Of a stretch of 33,177 nt of DNA, positions 16,919-24,112 are shown one piece after another; the stretch's first letter is position 1, and every line of letters begins with the position of its first letter. Position numbers and translations under genes: made by a program. Origin of the DNA: Oculatellaceae cyanobacterium Prado106. GTDB taxonomy: Bacteria; Cyanobacteriota; Cyanobacteriia; Elainellales; Elainellaceae. The notes under the pieces are model-generated. The model saw only the letters and a list, made by a program, of their open reading frames with translations. It had not been told where the DNA came from and ran no database searches. The stretch covers positions 1-33,177 of the forward strand of contig JALOOP010000048.1 in NCBI GenBank assembly GCA_025454315.1, read 5' to 3'.

Positions 16919-16929
16919 CGCATCAAAAA

Positions 16930-17175
16930 ATGGAAACCGTAAACATTCATCAGGCTAAAACCCATCTCTCACGGCTTTTGTCTCGTGTGGAGCTTGGGGA
17001 AGAAATTATTATTTCCAATCGAGGTATCCCGATCGCAAAGTTAGTTCCGTTTCATCCCTCATCCGATCGACGAGCCAGCTTAGGGCTAGATCAAGGGCAT
17101 TTTGTCGTGCCCGATGACTTTGATGCTCCGCTACCGGAAGAAATCCTGGCCGCATTTGAAGGCGGTGAAGCGTGA
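16930..17175 (+). CDS. Type II antitoxin, Phd/YefM family
   Basis: This 81-residue protein begins METVNIHQAKTHLSRLLSRV, the DNA-binding Phd/YefM fold, followed by GEEIIISNRGIPIAKLVP, the classical signature. The acidic C-terminal tail (DDFDAPLPEEILAAFEGGE) would wrap and neutralise the toxin. It overlaps the toxin gene by 4 bases (GTGA), so the two are translationally coupled. A palindrome just upstream may be its operator. Confidence 0.92.
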   Translation: METVNIHQAKTHLSRLLSRVELGEEIIISNRGIPIAKLVPFHPSSDRRASLGLDQGHFVVPDDFDAPLPEEILAAFEGGEA

Positions 17176-17573
17176 AGCTCTTGTTGGATACCCAATGCTG
17201 GTTATGGTGGTTTGCCCAGCCGGAACGATTGAGTGAGGAGGCCATTACACAGATCGCCGATGAAGCCAACGAGCTATGGTTCTCGGTTGCTAGCATCTGG
17301 GAAATTGGCATCAAAGTTGCGATCGGCAAGTTGCCATTACCGGAGTCGCCTGATAGCTATATTTCTAGCCGGATGAATCAGCTAGGTGTGAGAGCATTAG
17401 AAATTACGGCAACTCATGCTTTACAGGCTGCTGCACTACCGCTGCATCACCGAGATCCGTTTGACCGAATGTTGATTGCACAAACACAGCTAGAAGACAT
17501 GACCCTGGTAAGCGCTGATGCAATCTTCAGGCAGTACAGCAATGTTTCGATGATCTGGGCGACCCATTCCTAA
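17172..17573 (+). CDS. Type II toxin, VapC-like PIN-domain ribonuclease (COG3744)
   Basis: This 133-residue protein has a PIN domain with the acidic metal-binding residues visible: Asp6 (LLLDTQ), Glu44 (SIWEIGIK), Asp95/Asp98 (HRDPFDRML) and Asp116 (LVSADAIF). PIN toxins cleave RNA, often tRNA or rRNA; the target here is unknown. It starts with GTG inside the antitoxin stop. All expected catalytic residues are present, so the toxin looks intact. Such pairs are commonly moved between cyanobacterial genomes. Confidence 0.92.
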   Translation: MKLLLDTQCWLWWFAQPERLSEEAITQIADEANELWFSVASIWEIGIKVAIGKLPLPESPDSYISSRMNQLGVRALEITATHALQAAALPLHHRDPFDRMLIAQTQLEDMTLVSADAIFRQYSNVSMIWATHS

Positions 17574-17636
17574 AAATGGAGTCTAGTTGACTCACTGAAA
17601 TTACTCATTGAAATCACACTCTGCGACAATGAGCGA

Positions 17637-18434
17637 TTACGAGATTGGGAATGGGTTAGAATCGATCGCTTTCTCCAGAAAGACTAAAGGATTGTTCATT
17701 GATTTGGCAAAGCCGAGAATATTGCGATCGCGATGTTCATACACCAATTCCCCCTGTTGATTAAACATGAAAGTTCCCCCTCGTTGCGTCAGATAGGATG
17801 CATCCGGCACATAGGTTTTCCAGTTCTGCAACACTTCAGCCATGTTCCGCAGGCGCAGAGTTGCCAACTCAAACGGACGCTGAAAACCCTCACCGCCTGC
17901 CACATTGAAGAAAGAGCCTTTGAGTGGTGGCAGAGGAGGCGCTTTTACCGTTTCATCGTTGGCGATTAGTTGGGGGGCTTGGCGATCGCCCGTATACCCC
18001 CGCAACACTTCGGCCAATGTTCCTGGACTGCCCAACCCCGCACACATCAACATCAGATTCAACCAGGCATTTTGTCCTGGAGACAGGACAGGTACTTTGA
18101 AAGATAACCCTGAGTAGAGATTGAGTTGTTGATGTAAGGCTGCGGTTGGATCGACGAACAGGCACTCGGGGGGGAAACCCGTGAAGGTGCAGAACTTTTG
18201 AGCGGAGTTGCGATCGCCAATTCCCACCGCCCGAATCGTCAAAGGCATCTCTTGCAGCCGTTTTGCATCCCGTTGCAGCCACCAGACATACTCCAAACTG
18301 TCAAAATCCCCAAGCTGAGGCAACACCAGCACCAACAGAGGACTGGTTCGATCCCAACCCTCTAGGATGCCGCTCTCCTGCCCATCACTGGTGCGCTGTC
18401 GCTGGGTTTGATTCAAAACAGAAAAAGGATTCAT
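17637..18434 (-). CDS. Peroxiredoxin-like (AhpC/TSA, PRXL2/AAED1-type) protein
   Basis: This 265-residue protein has a thioredoxin-like fold. LVLVLPQLGDFDSLEYVWWL is the first strand and helix, CTFTGFPPECLFVDP a cysteine-containing segment, and GGTFMFNQQGELVYEHRDRN the C-terminal strand pair typical of peroxiredoxin-like PRXL2/AAED1 proteins. The canonical PxxxTxxC peroxidatic motif is not evident, so peroxidase activity is uncertain. It is encoded alone, divergent from the next gene pair over 80 bases. Family assignment is moderately firm; function is unknown. Confidence 0.75.
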   Translation of the reverse strand: MNPFSVLNQTQRQRTSDGQESGILEGWDRTSPLLVLVLPQLGDFDSLEYVWWLQRDAKRLQEMPLTIRAVGIGDRNSAQKFCTFTGFPPECLFVDPTAALHQQLNLYSGLSFKVPVLSPGQNAWLNLMLMCAGLGSPGTLAEVLRGYTGDRQAPQLIANDETVKAPPLPPLKGSFFNVAGGEGFQRPFELATLRLRNMAEVLQNWKTYVPDASYLTQRGGTFMFNQQGELVYEHRDRNILGFAKSMNNPLVFLEKAIDSNPFPIS

Positions 18435-18514
18435 GAGGCTTCCACTATCAGAAATTCAAAGTCTAGTTAGTATGATAGTCAAGCTGATATCAGAAAACGA
18501 ATGAGGTCAAACTA

Positions 18515-18814
18515 ATGACAATTTCTCCAGAGGAGAGGTTTCACCAACGACAACCTCGCTACAGCAAAGAAGAGTTTGCCCAAAGAGGCAACGAGATCTA
18601 TGAGACCCAAGTTCGCTCTCAGGTTGAAGAGGGGAATTCTGGAAAACTGGTGGCGATCGACATTGAAACAGGTGCCTTTGAAGTTGCAGACGCGCCCATG
18701 GTAGCCGTCGATCGCCTCTATGAACGTTTGCCAGATGCTCAACCTTGGGTCATTCGGATTGGACATCGGGCTGTTTTTCGGATGGGTAGTCGTAGTCTCA
18801 GGAACCCCGTATGA
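18515..18814 (+). CDS. Conserved hypothetical protein, partner of the retropepsin-like protease
   Basis: This 99-residue soluble protein starts MTISPEERFHQRQPRYSKEE. It has a charged helical N-terminal half and a beta-rich C-terminal half (LVAIDIETGAFEVAD, WVIRIGHRAVFRMG). I recall no characterised relative. Its stop overlaps the start of the aspartic-protease-like gene in ATGA, so the two proteins are made together. The layout resembles a toxin-antitoxin or regulator-effector pair, but nothing in the sequence proves this. Confidence 0.75.
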   Translation: MTISPEERFHQRQPRYSKEEFAQRGNEIYETQVRSQVEEGNSGKLVAIDIETGAFEVADAPMVAVDRLYERLPDAQPWVIRIGHRAVFRMGSRSLRNPV

Positions 18815-19182
18815 TGTTTGGTTATGTTAATCAAAATTGTGAAGCCACTATCAAAGTTGCCGTAGGGCGCATCGGTTCAGCCAAAATAACCGTTGATGCC
18901 ATTATTGATACGGGATTTACTAGCTTTTTGTCTTTGCCGTACTCTATCATCATAGATCTGGGATTGCCCTGGCATTACCGGGACGTTGGCACATTAGGCG
19001 ATGGCAGTGAAGTCTTTTTCGATATCTACAAAGCGTCTGTGATTTGGAATGGCCAGAACCGCATTGTTGATGTTGCCGCTTCCGATGCTGTTCCATTAGT
19101 CGGAATGAGTTTGCTACATGGTTTTAATCTCCAGATCGAGGCTGTTGAAGAAGGGCGCGTTATCATCGAAGCCCTCACTTAG
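18811..19182 (+). CDS. Clan AA retropepsin-like aspartic protease
   Basis: This 123-residue protein is a single retropepsin-type domain. The catalytic motif is Asp33-Thr34-Gly35 in DAIIDTGFTSFLSLP, and the second signature is PLVGMSLLHGFNLQIE near the end. Enzymes of this size work as homodimers, each subunit giving one Asp. In bacteria their substrates are mostly unknown. ATG 18811 overlaps the previous stop; a second ATG follows at once at 18814. AGGAACC upstream could serve as ribosome-binding site. Confidence 0.82.
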   Translation: MMFGYVNQNCEATIKVAVGRIGSAKITVDAIIDTGFTSFLSLPYSIIIDLGLPWHYRDVGTLGDGSEVFFDIYKASVIWNGQNRIVDVAASDAVPLVGMSLLHGFNLQIEAVEEGRVIIEALT

Positions 19183-19239
19183 GGTAAGTTCTAGAGTAAG
19201 TTCACCCTTCAGCTAAGGACTTAATCCATGACAATAATT

Positions 19240-20910
19240 TTATTTAAACCTTCCCGATCGCAAGATCGTAAAAATCAGCCATAGTCCCAGTAAACTTGCT
19301 GCGCCAAAGAAGATATTGCCAATGAGATGAACCTGGGGCGTTTGCTGTCCGGTCGAGAGAATGGCCGCGCCAATAATCAGCGAACCTACGACAGTGCTGA
19401 ACGATCGCCGATTTGCCGCATCATCCAAGGTTCTCCGTAGAGCGTTGAAGTCCTGAATGGAGAGATTGAGACGCAGGGTTTCGGAACTGAGGCGGTTGAG
19501 CAGGAATCCGATTTGGCGGGGCGATTCCAGGGAGAGTTCTTTGAATTCCAGGGCGGTTCTGAGGAACGATCGCGTCGGGTCTTTGCCCATCAGTTGTTGT
19601 CGAAATAGGTCGCTCATCAAGGGCGTAATTTCTTCGACAATATTGACCGTCGGATCAAACTCGCGTCCGGCTCCTTCCAGGTTGGCCAGGGATTTGGTCA
19701 AGAGGCCAATGTTGCTGGGCAGCTTGAGGTTGTTCATGCGGGCAGCTTGCAGAATGGCTCCAAAGGCTTCGCCCACGTTGAGATTGGAGAGGTTGACGTT
19801 GAGGTAGCGGCGGAGGAGGCGATCGTAGTCCGTCTGGAGGCGAATCACGTTGATCGGCTGGGTGACATCCATCGGTTTGGCCAGTTGCAGAGTCACCTGG
19901 GCACAGCGCTCTGGGTCAGCGTCAATAATCGCCAGAATCAGTTCCACCATCAGGTATTGGGTACGGGAATCCAGCACGCCCATCATGCCGCAGTCCAGAA
20001 TTCCAGCCCGACCATCTTCTAGATAAAACAGATTGCCAGGATGCGGATCGGCATGGAAAAATCCATCGATGAGATATTGCTGGAGAAATGCTCGAAATAG
20101 CAGTGTGGTGAAGGCTTGGCGTTCGTCTTTTTCTTCAGGCGTGAGTTTTGAGTTGACCGATTCTTTGCCGAACTTGGATTGCAGAATGGGTTTGCCTTCC
20201 AGCCATTCTAAAACTAGAATCTTTTTGCCCGAAAGCTCGTGATAGACCTTGGGAATGACGATTTTTTGGGTATCGAACCAGCGGCTACTAGCCAGGTTGC
20301 GGCGCAAGTCGTCGGTATAGGTGGCTTCTTGGTTAAAGTTCAGTTCCTTTTGCAGGGAAGTGCTAAACTCGTCAGCCAGCGCCACAATGCTGTAGCGCTT
20401 GCCAAAATTGGTCGTCTCCAGCAGCATGGCAATCTGCTTAAAGACGGAAATATCCCGCGACACGATCGTATCAATGCCGGGACGCTGGATTTTGACCGCG
20501 ACCGATTCGCCGTTTTTCAGGGTGGCGCGGTGGATTTGGGCGATCGATCCGGCTGCGATCGCCGTCTCACTAATCTCCGCAAACACATCATCCAGCGGCA
20601 TCCCCAACTGTTGCCGCAGTTCTGCCTCAATCTGCACCCAGGGCACGGGCGGCACATTGGACTGCAAATTACTCAACGCCTCAATATAGGAAGGCGGCAG
20701 CAGATCTGGACGAGTGCTGAGCAGTTGCCCCAACTTGACATAAACCGGACCCAAATCCCTGAGAATTTTGCAGAGAATCTCAGGGGCGGGAATCTCAGGT
20801 TCATCGCCTTTGCCAAGGGTGAGCAGTTGGCGCATGTAGTCCCACCCATAGCGGATCAGGACTTCGATAATGTCCCGTTGGCGGGCGATCGGGGTGATGA
20901 GGGCGGACAT
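19240..20910 (-). CDS. ABC1/AarF/UbiB family kinase-like protein
   Basis: This 556-residue atypical kinase has the family signatures: the KxGQ motif in YVKLGQLLSTRPDLLP, the Ala-rich loop in IAAGSIAQIHRATL, the ATP-binding Lys in VAVKIQRPG, the catalytic FFHADPHPGNLF and the metal-binding LDCGMMG. Two hydrophobic segments at the C-terminus (LIIGAAILSTG and GNIFFGAASLLGLWLIFTIL) anchor it to a membrane. In cyanobacteria these proteins are linked to quinone, prenyl-lipid or photosynthetic membrane homeostasis. Several paralogues usually exist, so no gene symbol is given. The start is followed upstream (minus strand) by a CCCCACT array reaching the ATG. Confidence 0.93.
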   Translation of the reverse strand: MSALITPIARQRDIIEVLIRYGWDYMRQLLTLGKGDEPEIPAPEILCKILRDLGPVYVKLGQLLSTRPDLLPPSYIEALSNLQSNVPPVPWVQIEAELRQQLGMPLDDVFAEISETAIAAGSIAQIHRATLKNGESVAVKIQRPGIDTIVSRDISVFKQIAMLLETTNFGKRYSIVALADEFSTSLQKELNFNQEATYTDDLRRNLASSRWFDTQKIVIPKVYHELSGKKILVLEWLEGKPILQSKFGKESVNSKLTPEEKDERQAFTTLLFRAFLQQYLIDGFFHADPHPGNLFYLEDGRAGILDCGMMGVLDSRTQYLMVELILAIIDADPERCAQVTLQLAKPMDVTQPINVIRLQTDYDRLLRRYLNVNLSNLNVGEAFGAILQAARMNNLKLPSNIGLLTKSLANLEGAGREFDPTVNIVEEITPLMSDLFRQQLMGKDPTRSFLRTALEFKELSLESPRQIGFLLNRLSSETLRLNLSIQDFNALRRTLDDAANRRSFSTVVGSLIIGAAILSTGQQTPQVHLIGNIFFGAASLLGLWLIFTILRSGRFK

Positions 20911-20957
20911 GGTGGGGAGTGGGGAGTGGGGAGTGGGGAGTAGGGAGGTGGGGAGAT
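20911..20957. repeat. GGGGAGT heptamer array upstream of the UbiB-like gene
   Basis: Heptamers GGGGAGT on the + strand (CCCCACT on the coding, minus strand) touch the start codon of the kinase-like gene. This again is pyrimidine-rich on the coding strand just in front of a start. Confidence 0.8.
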
Positions 20958-21132
20958 TCTGGGGGAATCAGGGGATGAGTCAGGTGATTCTTACGAGGAG
21001 GGGGAGGACACTCCTATTGTGATAGAAATTTTTGATTTTGTAGGGATGGCTTGTGACATTTGCTGCCCAATTTGCAAAGACCCTTGATTGGGAGACGCAG
21101 GCTTCAGCTTCTTGGTCTTCGATTTACCTTGT

Positions 21133-21588
21133 CTAGCCATTCTGTTGTGGATCGACCGCTTGTTGCGTATCGACCGCATAAAGTCTCTCTGTTGAGTTCG
21201 AGAGATAACTAGCGGCGGATGAACGGGGCGTTGTGCTGCCACAATTGCTATCAATTCCACCATCAATCTCACTGTCAATTTCACGCTGCAACTCTGAAAT
21301 TGAATCCAAAATTGCAACGAAGCGCTGTCCAAGATGGGTGAGTTTATATTCAACTCTTGGCGGAACTTCTGGGTAAGAAATCTTCTCTAGAATGCCAAAA
21401 CTAACCATTTTGCTCAAGCAATCATTCTGTACTTTTGTGGTGAGTCCATCAACAGCTCGCGTGATGGCTCCTGGGCGATCGACGCCTTGATAAATTAGGG
21501 TCAGGATTTGCATCGACCATTTGCAGCCGACAATATACTCGACCATTGCAGCGGCTGAAGTGTTTTTTTCTGTGCTTTTTCTATCCAT
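21133..21588 (-). CDS. HxlR-family transcriptional regulator
   Basis: This winged-helix regulator shows the HxlR core: VGCKWSMQILTLIYQGVDRP, then the recognition helix region LTTKVQNDCLSKMVSFGILE and the wing YPEVPPRVEYKLTHLGQR. The Cys in the first helix corresponds to the position that senses thiols, quinones or aldehydes in relatives such as YodB and HypR. ATG 21588 gives the usual N-terminal length (151 residues); an upstream in-frame TTG at 21624 with GAGG in front would add 12. The last 45 residues are low-complexity (Ser, Asp, Gln) and not family-like. It is divergent from an SDR gene, its probable target. Confidence 0.88.
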   Translation of the reverse strand: MDRKSTEKNTSAAAMVEYIVGCKWSMQILTLIYQGVDRPGAITRAVDGLTTKVQNDCLSKMVSFGILEKISYPEVPPRVEYKLTHLGQRFVAILDSISELQREIDSEIDGGIDSNCGSTTPRSSAASYLSNSTERLYAVDTQQAVDPQQNG

Positions 21589-21642
21589 TGGGTACGACCT
21601 GAATTTTTCTGGATTCCGCTTCAATTTCTACCTCAAAGTGCC

Positions 21643-21659
21643 TACCTTACTCAGAGGTA
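21643..21659. promoter_or_regulatory. Inverted repeat in HxlR-SDR intergenic region, candidate operator
   Basis: TACCT and AGGTA stand 7 bases apart between the divergent regulator and SDR genes. HxlR-family operators such as those of YodB have TACT-N7-AGTA-like symmetry, so spacing and sequence are similar. It is a candidate only. Confidence 0.35.
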
Positions 21660-21735
21660 CATACTTCCTAACTCGGTTGAAGCTTGACTATGATGCTTGC
21701 TGAAAGCGCATTGTAACCTTCAAAGAGAGATCGTT

Positions 21736-22512
21736 ATGTACCAGGATTTTAAGGGTCAGCAAGCATTAATCATCGGCGGCAGTAGTGGCATTGGAAAGAG
21801 CGTCGCAGAAATTCTCTTGAAAAATAGAGCATCTGTAACGATCGCCTCACGCAACTCTGACAAACTTCAGTCAACCCTAGGCGACTTGGAGCCGTTTGGC
21901 AAAGTTCAGGGCTGGCAAGCGGATATCAGCGATCGCCAAGGAACCTCTCGACTGGTGGAGCGGACTGCGAATGAGCTACCTAGGGTGCGTTATCTGGTCA
22001 ATTCTGCAGGTGTTTTTCTGCCAAAATCTTTTCTCGATCATGCTGATGTGGACTACGATCGCTATCTCAACATCAACCATGGAACTTTTTTTGTCACACA
22101 ACAGGTTGTCCGTAACATGGTTCAGCAAGGACAGGGGGGTGCGATTGTTAATATTGGCTCCATGTGGGCACACCAGGCTGTTTTAGCGACGCCCTCCTCC
22201 GCTTACTCGATGGCAAAAGCAGGGTTGCATTCCCTCACCCAGCATTTGGCCATGGAATTAGCACAGTATCAAATCCGGGTTAATGCCGTTGCCCCGGCGG
22301 TGGTAGAAACTCCTATCTATGGAGCTTTCATCAAACCCGAGGAGGTTCACACAGCCCTACAGGGGTTCAACAGTTTCCACCCCATTGGGCGGGTTGGACA
22401 ACCGATGGATGTGGCCGAAGCTGTAGCTTTTTTACTCTCCAACAGAGCTTCTTGGGTGACAGGAGCTACATGGAACATAGATGGTGGCGTTATGGCTGGA
22501 CGTAATGCCTAA
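21736..22512 (+). CDS. SDR-family NAD(P)-dependent oxidoreductase
   Basis: This 258-residue classical short-chain dehydrogenase has the cofactor loop GGSSGIG at residues 14-20, YLVNSAGVF (NAG-type motif), the catalytic Ser in IVNIGSM, Tyr157 and Lys161 in AYSMAKAG, and the typical end [16 protein letters not shown]. The substrate is unknown. ATG 21736 follows AAAGAGAGATCG; an upstream in-frame ATG at 21697 gives a non-family extension. Divergence from an HxlR regulator suggests induction by a reactive carbonyl, quinone or oxidant. This is inference from the family. Confidence 0.93.
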   Translation: MYQDFKGQQALIIGGSSGIGKSVAEILLKNRASVTIASRNSDKLQSTLGDLEPFGKVQGWQADISDRQGTSRLVERTANELPRVRYLVNSAGVFLPKSFLDHADVDYDRYLNINHGTFFVTQQVVRNMVQQGQGGAIVNIGSMWAHQAVLATPSSAYSMAKAGLHSLTQHLAMELAQYQIRVNAVAPAVVETPIYGAFIKPEEVHTALQGFNSFHPIGRVGQPMDVAEAVAFLLSNRASWVTGATWNIDGGVMAGRNA

Positions 22513-22550
22513 TTTTAAACTCCACCAAGGCAACACTCACCAAGGCAACC

Positions 22551-22981
22551 TCAAGATTTTTCTCTCTGTCGAAACTTTGAAGCATACCAATGCAAATACC
22601 ATAGCTGTCCGTCTGTTGGATCAGTTTCTGCTTTGGGAAGGTGGATTTGGTAGGAATTGGAGAAGTACAAAATTAAACTTTCGTCGGATGTAAACTTATA
22701 CCCGACCAGGATGGTTTCATTGAGGGGAGAGAACAGATTGCTCCATGCCTGGAATCTGGGATTGTAATCCGGTTCTTTATAACTGGGACAAGCGTAGGCG
22801 TCGGTGATGAGTTGAGTCTGATGAATGAAAGATCAAGGTGGGTCAATCCAGATGTAGCCTCGGTTGCCTAATTTTGGGAAAAATCGAATCTGAATTTTAG
22901 GGAGTTGCACGCCAGGGTTCGGTGGCAGACTCGTCCGACCAATTCCTGCAAAATCGACTCGTATTGTTGGCGATCGCTCAT
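22551..22981 (-). pseudogene. Decayed gene with frameshift and premature stop
   Basis: Reading the minus strand from ATG 22981 gives MSDRQQYESILQELVGRVCH and about 17 further residues to KFRFDFSQN, then a stop. One frame over, the sequence continues as KLGNRGYIWIDPP up to a TGA at 22833-22835, where related proteins probably have Trp (DPPW). In the same frame it goes on through CPSYKEPDYNPRFQAWSNLF, ETILVGYKF and LWYLHWYASKFRQREKS to a stop at 22551. One indel in a T/C/A homopolymer region near 22869-22880 plus one nonsense change thus interrupt a gene of about 143 codons. The intact family seems to be a small cyanobacterial protein of unknown function; I cannot name it. Confidence 0.65.
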
Positions 22982-23021
22982 TTCTAAACCTAATTTTCCA
23001 GCCTCGGGTATCACCTTTATT

Positions 23022-23082
23022 CTGCAAAAAGTAAAGAGGGGGAGGTTTGCGTCGCAAACCTCCCCCTCTTTACTTTTTGCAG
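23022..23082. terminator. 61-bp perfect palindrome behind the RPIxAS repeat gene
   Basis: Thirty bases (23022-23051, starting CTGCAAAAAGTAAAGAGG) are followed by one T and then their exact reverse complement (23053-23082). It begins 12 bases after the stop of the minus-strand repeat-protein gene. The stem is far longer than a normal intrinsic terminator and has no typical T run behind it. It could stop transcription, protect the mRNA end or be a small mobile palindrome. Confidence 0.6.
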
Positions 23083-23094
23083 TTCTCTTTAAGA

Positions 23095-23733
23095 CTAATC
23101 CAGGAAGCCCATCAGGGTTTCGCTGTCGTCGATTTCGTTGGAGGCGATCGGGCGACCACCGGGGAGGAGGCTGGCTTCTAGGAGATGGGGGTCACTGGCC
23201 ATGATGGGGCGACCGCCGGGGAGGGTGAGGTCATCGCGGACGACGAGATCGCTGGCGAAGACGGGGCGCTGTCCGGGGAGGGCGAATTCTGCGACTTGCA
23301 GGTGGCTAGCCATGATGGGACGGCCATTGAGGATGGTGCCATAGACATCCATGTGGCTGGCGGCGATGGGGCGTAGACCTGCCGACGCGAAGGTGTCTGC
23401 GACTTCGATCGCGCCTGCGGATACGGGGCGATCGGCGATGTAGGTGGGGGCTGCGACCTGGATTTCGCCTTTCTTGTCAGGTTGGCCGTTGCCATTTTCG
23501 GGCTTTTGAGCCAGTTCTAGTTTGCCTGCTTTGGCGGTGCCGCCGTTTTCGACTTTTTGTTCTACCATGAGTTCCTCCGTTTCACCTGCGGTTTTAAGTT
23601 CTACTGCGTTATCTGATGTGTTATCAGGATGGGTTGCCGCGCTGGATGTAGGGCTGGTTGCCGTATCTGCTGCTTTGGCAACTTGGCCTCTACCTCTACG
23701 ACTGCCTGCTCTTGATGCGCCATTGGTTGCCAT
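23095..23733 (-). CDS. Cyanobacterial protein with six RPIxAS repeats, function unknown
   Basis: The 212-residue protein has a basic, disordered N-terminus (MATNGASRAGSRRGRG) and a polar linker to about residue 100. Then come six tandem repeats of 17-19 residues starting with RP at 102, 121, 138, 156, 175 and 194. The consensus is RPIxASxLxVxxxxxLPGG (for example RPIMASHLQVAEFALPGQ). It ends with an acidic tail (DDSETLMGFLD). Such short Gly-Pro-bounded repeats suggest a repetitive beta structure; that is inference. I recall similar RPI-AS repeats in other cyanobacterial hypothetical proteins but no known role. A 61-bp palindrome follows and 17-bp iterons precede the gene. Confidence 0.75.
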   Translation of the reverse strand: MATNGASRAGSRRGRGQVAKAADTATSPTSSAATHPDNTSDNAVELKTAGETEELMVEQKVENGGTAKAGKLELAQKPENGNGQPDKKGEIQVAAPTYIADRPVSAGAIEVADTFASAGLRPIAASHMDVYGTILNGRPIMASHLQVAEFALPGQRPVFASDLVVRDDLTLPGGRPIMASDPHLLEASLLPGGRPIASNEIDDSETLMGFLD

Positions 23734-23751
23734 GAGTCAATACCCCTAAAC

Positions 23752-23802
23752 CATTACCCGTAACCTTGCATTACCCGTAGCCTTGCATTACCTGTAACCT
23801 TG
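23752..23802. repeat. Three tandem 17-bp repeats upstream of the RPIxAS gene
   Basis: CATTACCCGTAACCTTG occurs three times head to tail (23752, 23769, 23786) with single-base differences, beginning 19 bases before the start codon of the minus-strand gene. The position suggests either a leader element or a regulator-binding array. The remaining gap up to 24112 shows no gene. Confidence 0.8.
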
Positions 23803-24070
23803 CGAAATCATTATGCTGAAATCGCTGCGATCGGAATCAATCCAGCAACCCTAAATTTCATGGAATGACCCAATGAATTAGGAGATTTGAATTGCTCAGT
23901 TATCAGGATCAGCTATCAGTAAATGTTATTTTGCCCTACCACTAGAGTATAGGCACAGGTGAATTAGCGCAATCTAAATGTAGAGGCTCGAAATACACGC
24001 TATTTCTTAATAATCAAGTCCTTATCGTTGATATTTAAGTGACTTATCAATAAGCTTTGTAAAGCGAGTC

Positions 24071-24099
24071 AGGGATGCTTCATTTTGAAAAGCATCCCT
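24071..24099 (-). terminator. Hairpin behind the Psb32-like gene
   Basis: AGGGATGCTT (24071-24080) pairs with AAGCATCCCT (24090-24099) over 10 bp with a 9-base loop, 13 bases after the stop of the minus-strand TPM gene. No clear T run follows, so termination strength is uncertain. Confidence 0.5.
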
Positions 24100-24112
24100 T
24101 GGAATAAGTTCT

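Noticed and set aside
20991-21140. A 49-codon frame on the minus strand overlapping the end of the HxlR gene (starts MARQGKSKTKK)
   Set aside because: The 8-base overlap looks like coupling, but composition is low-complexity, no family is recognised and no independent ribosome-binding site is clear.
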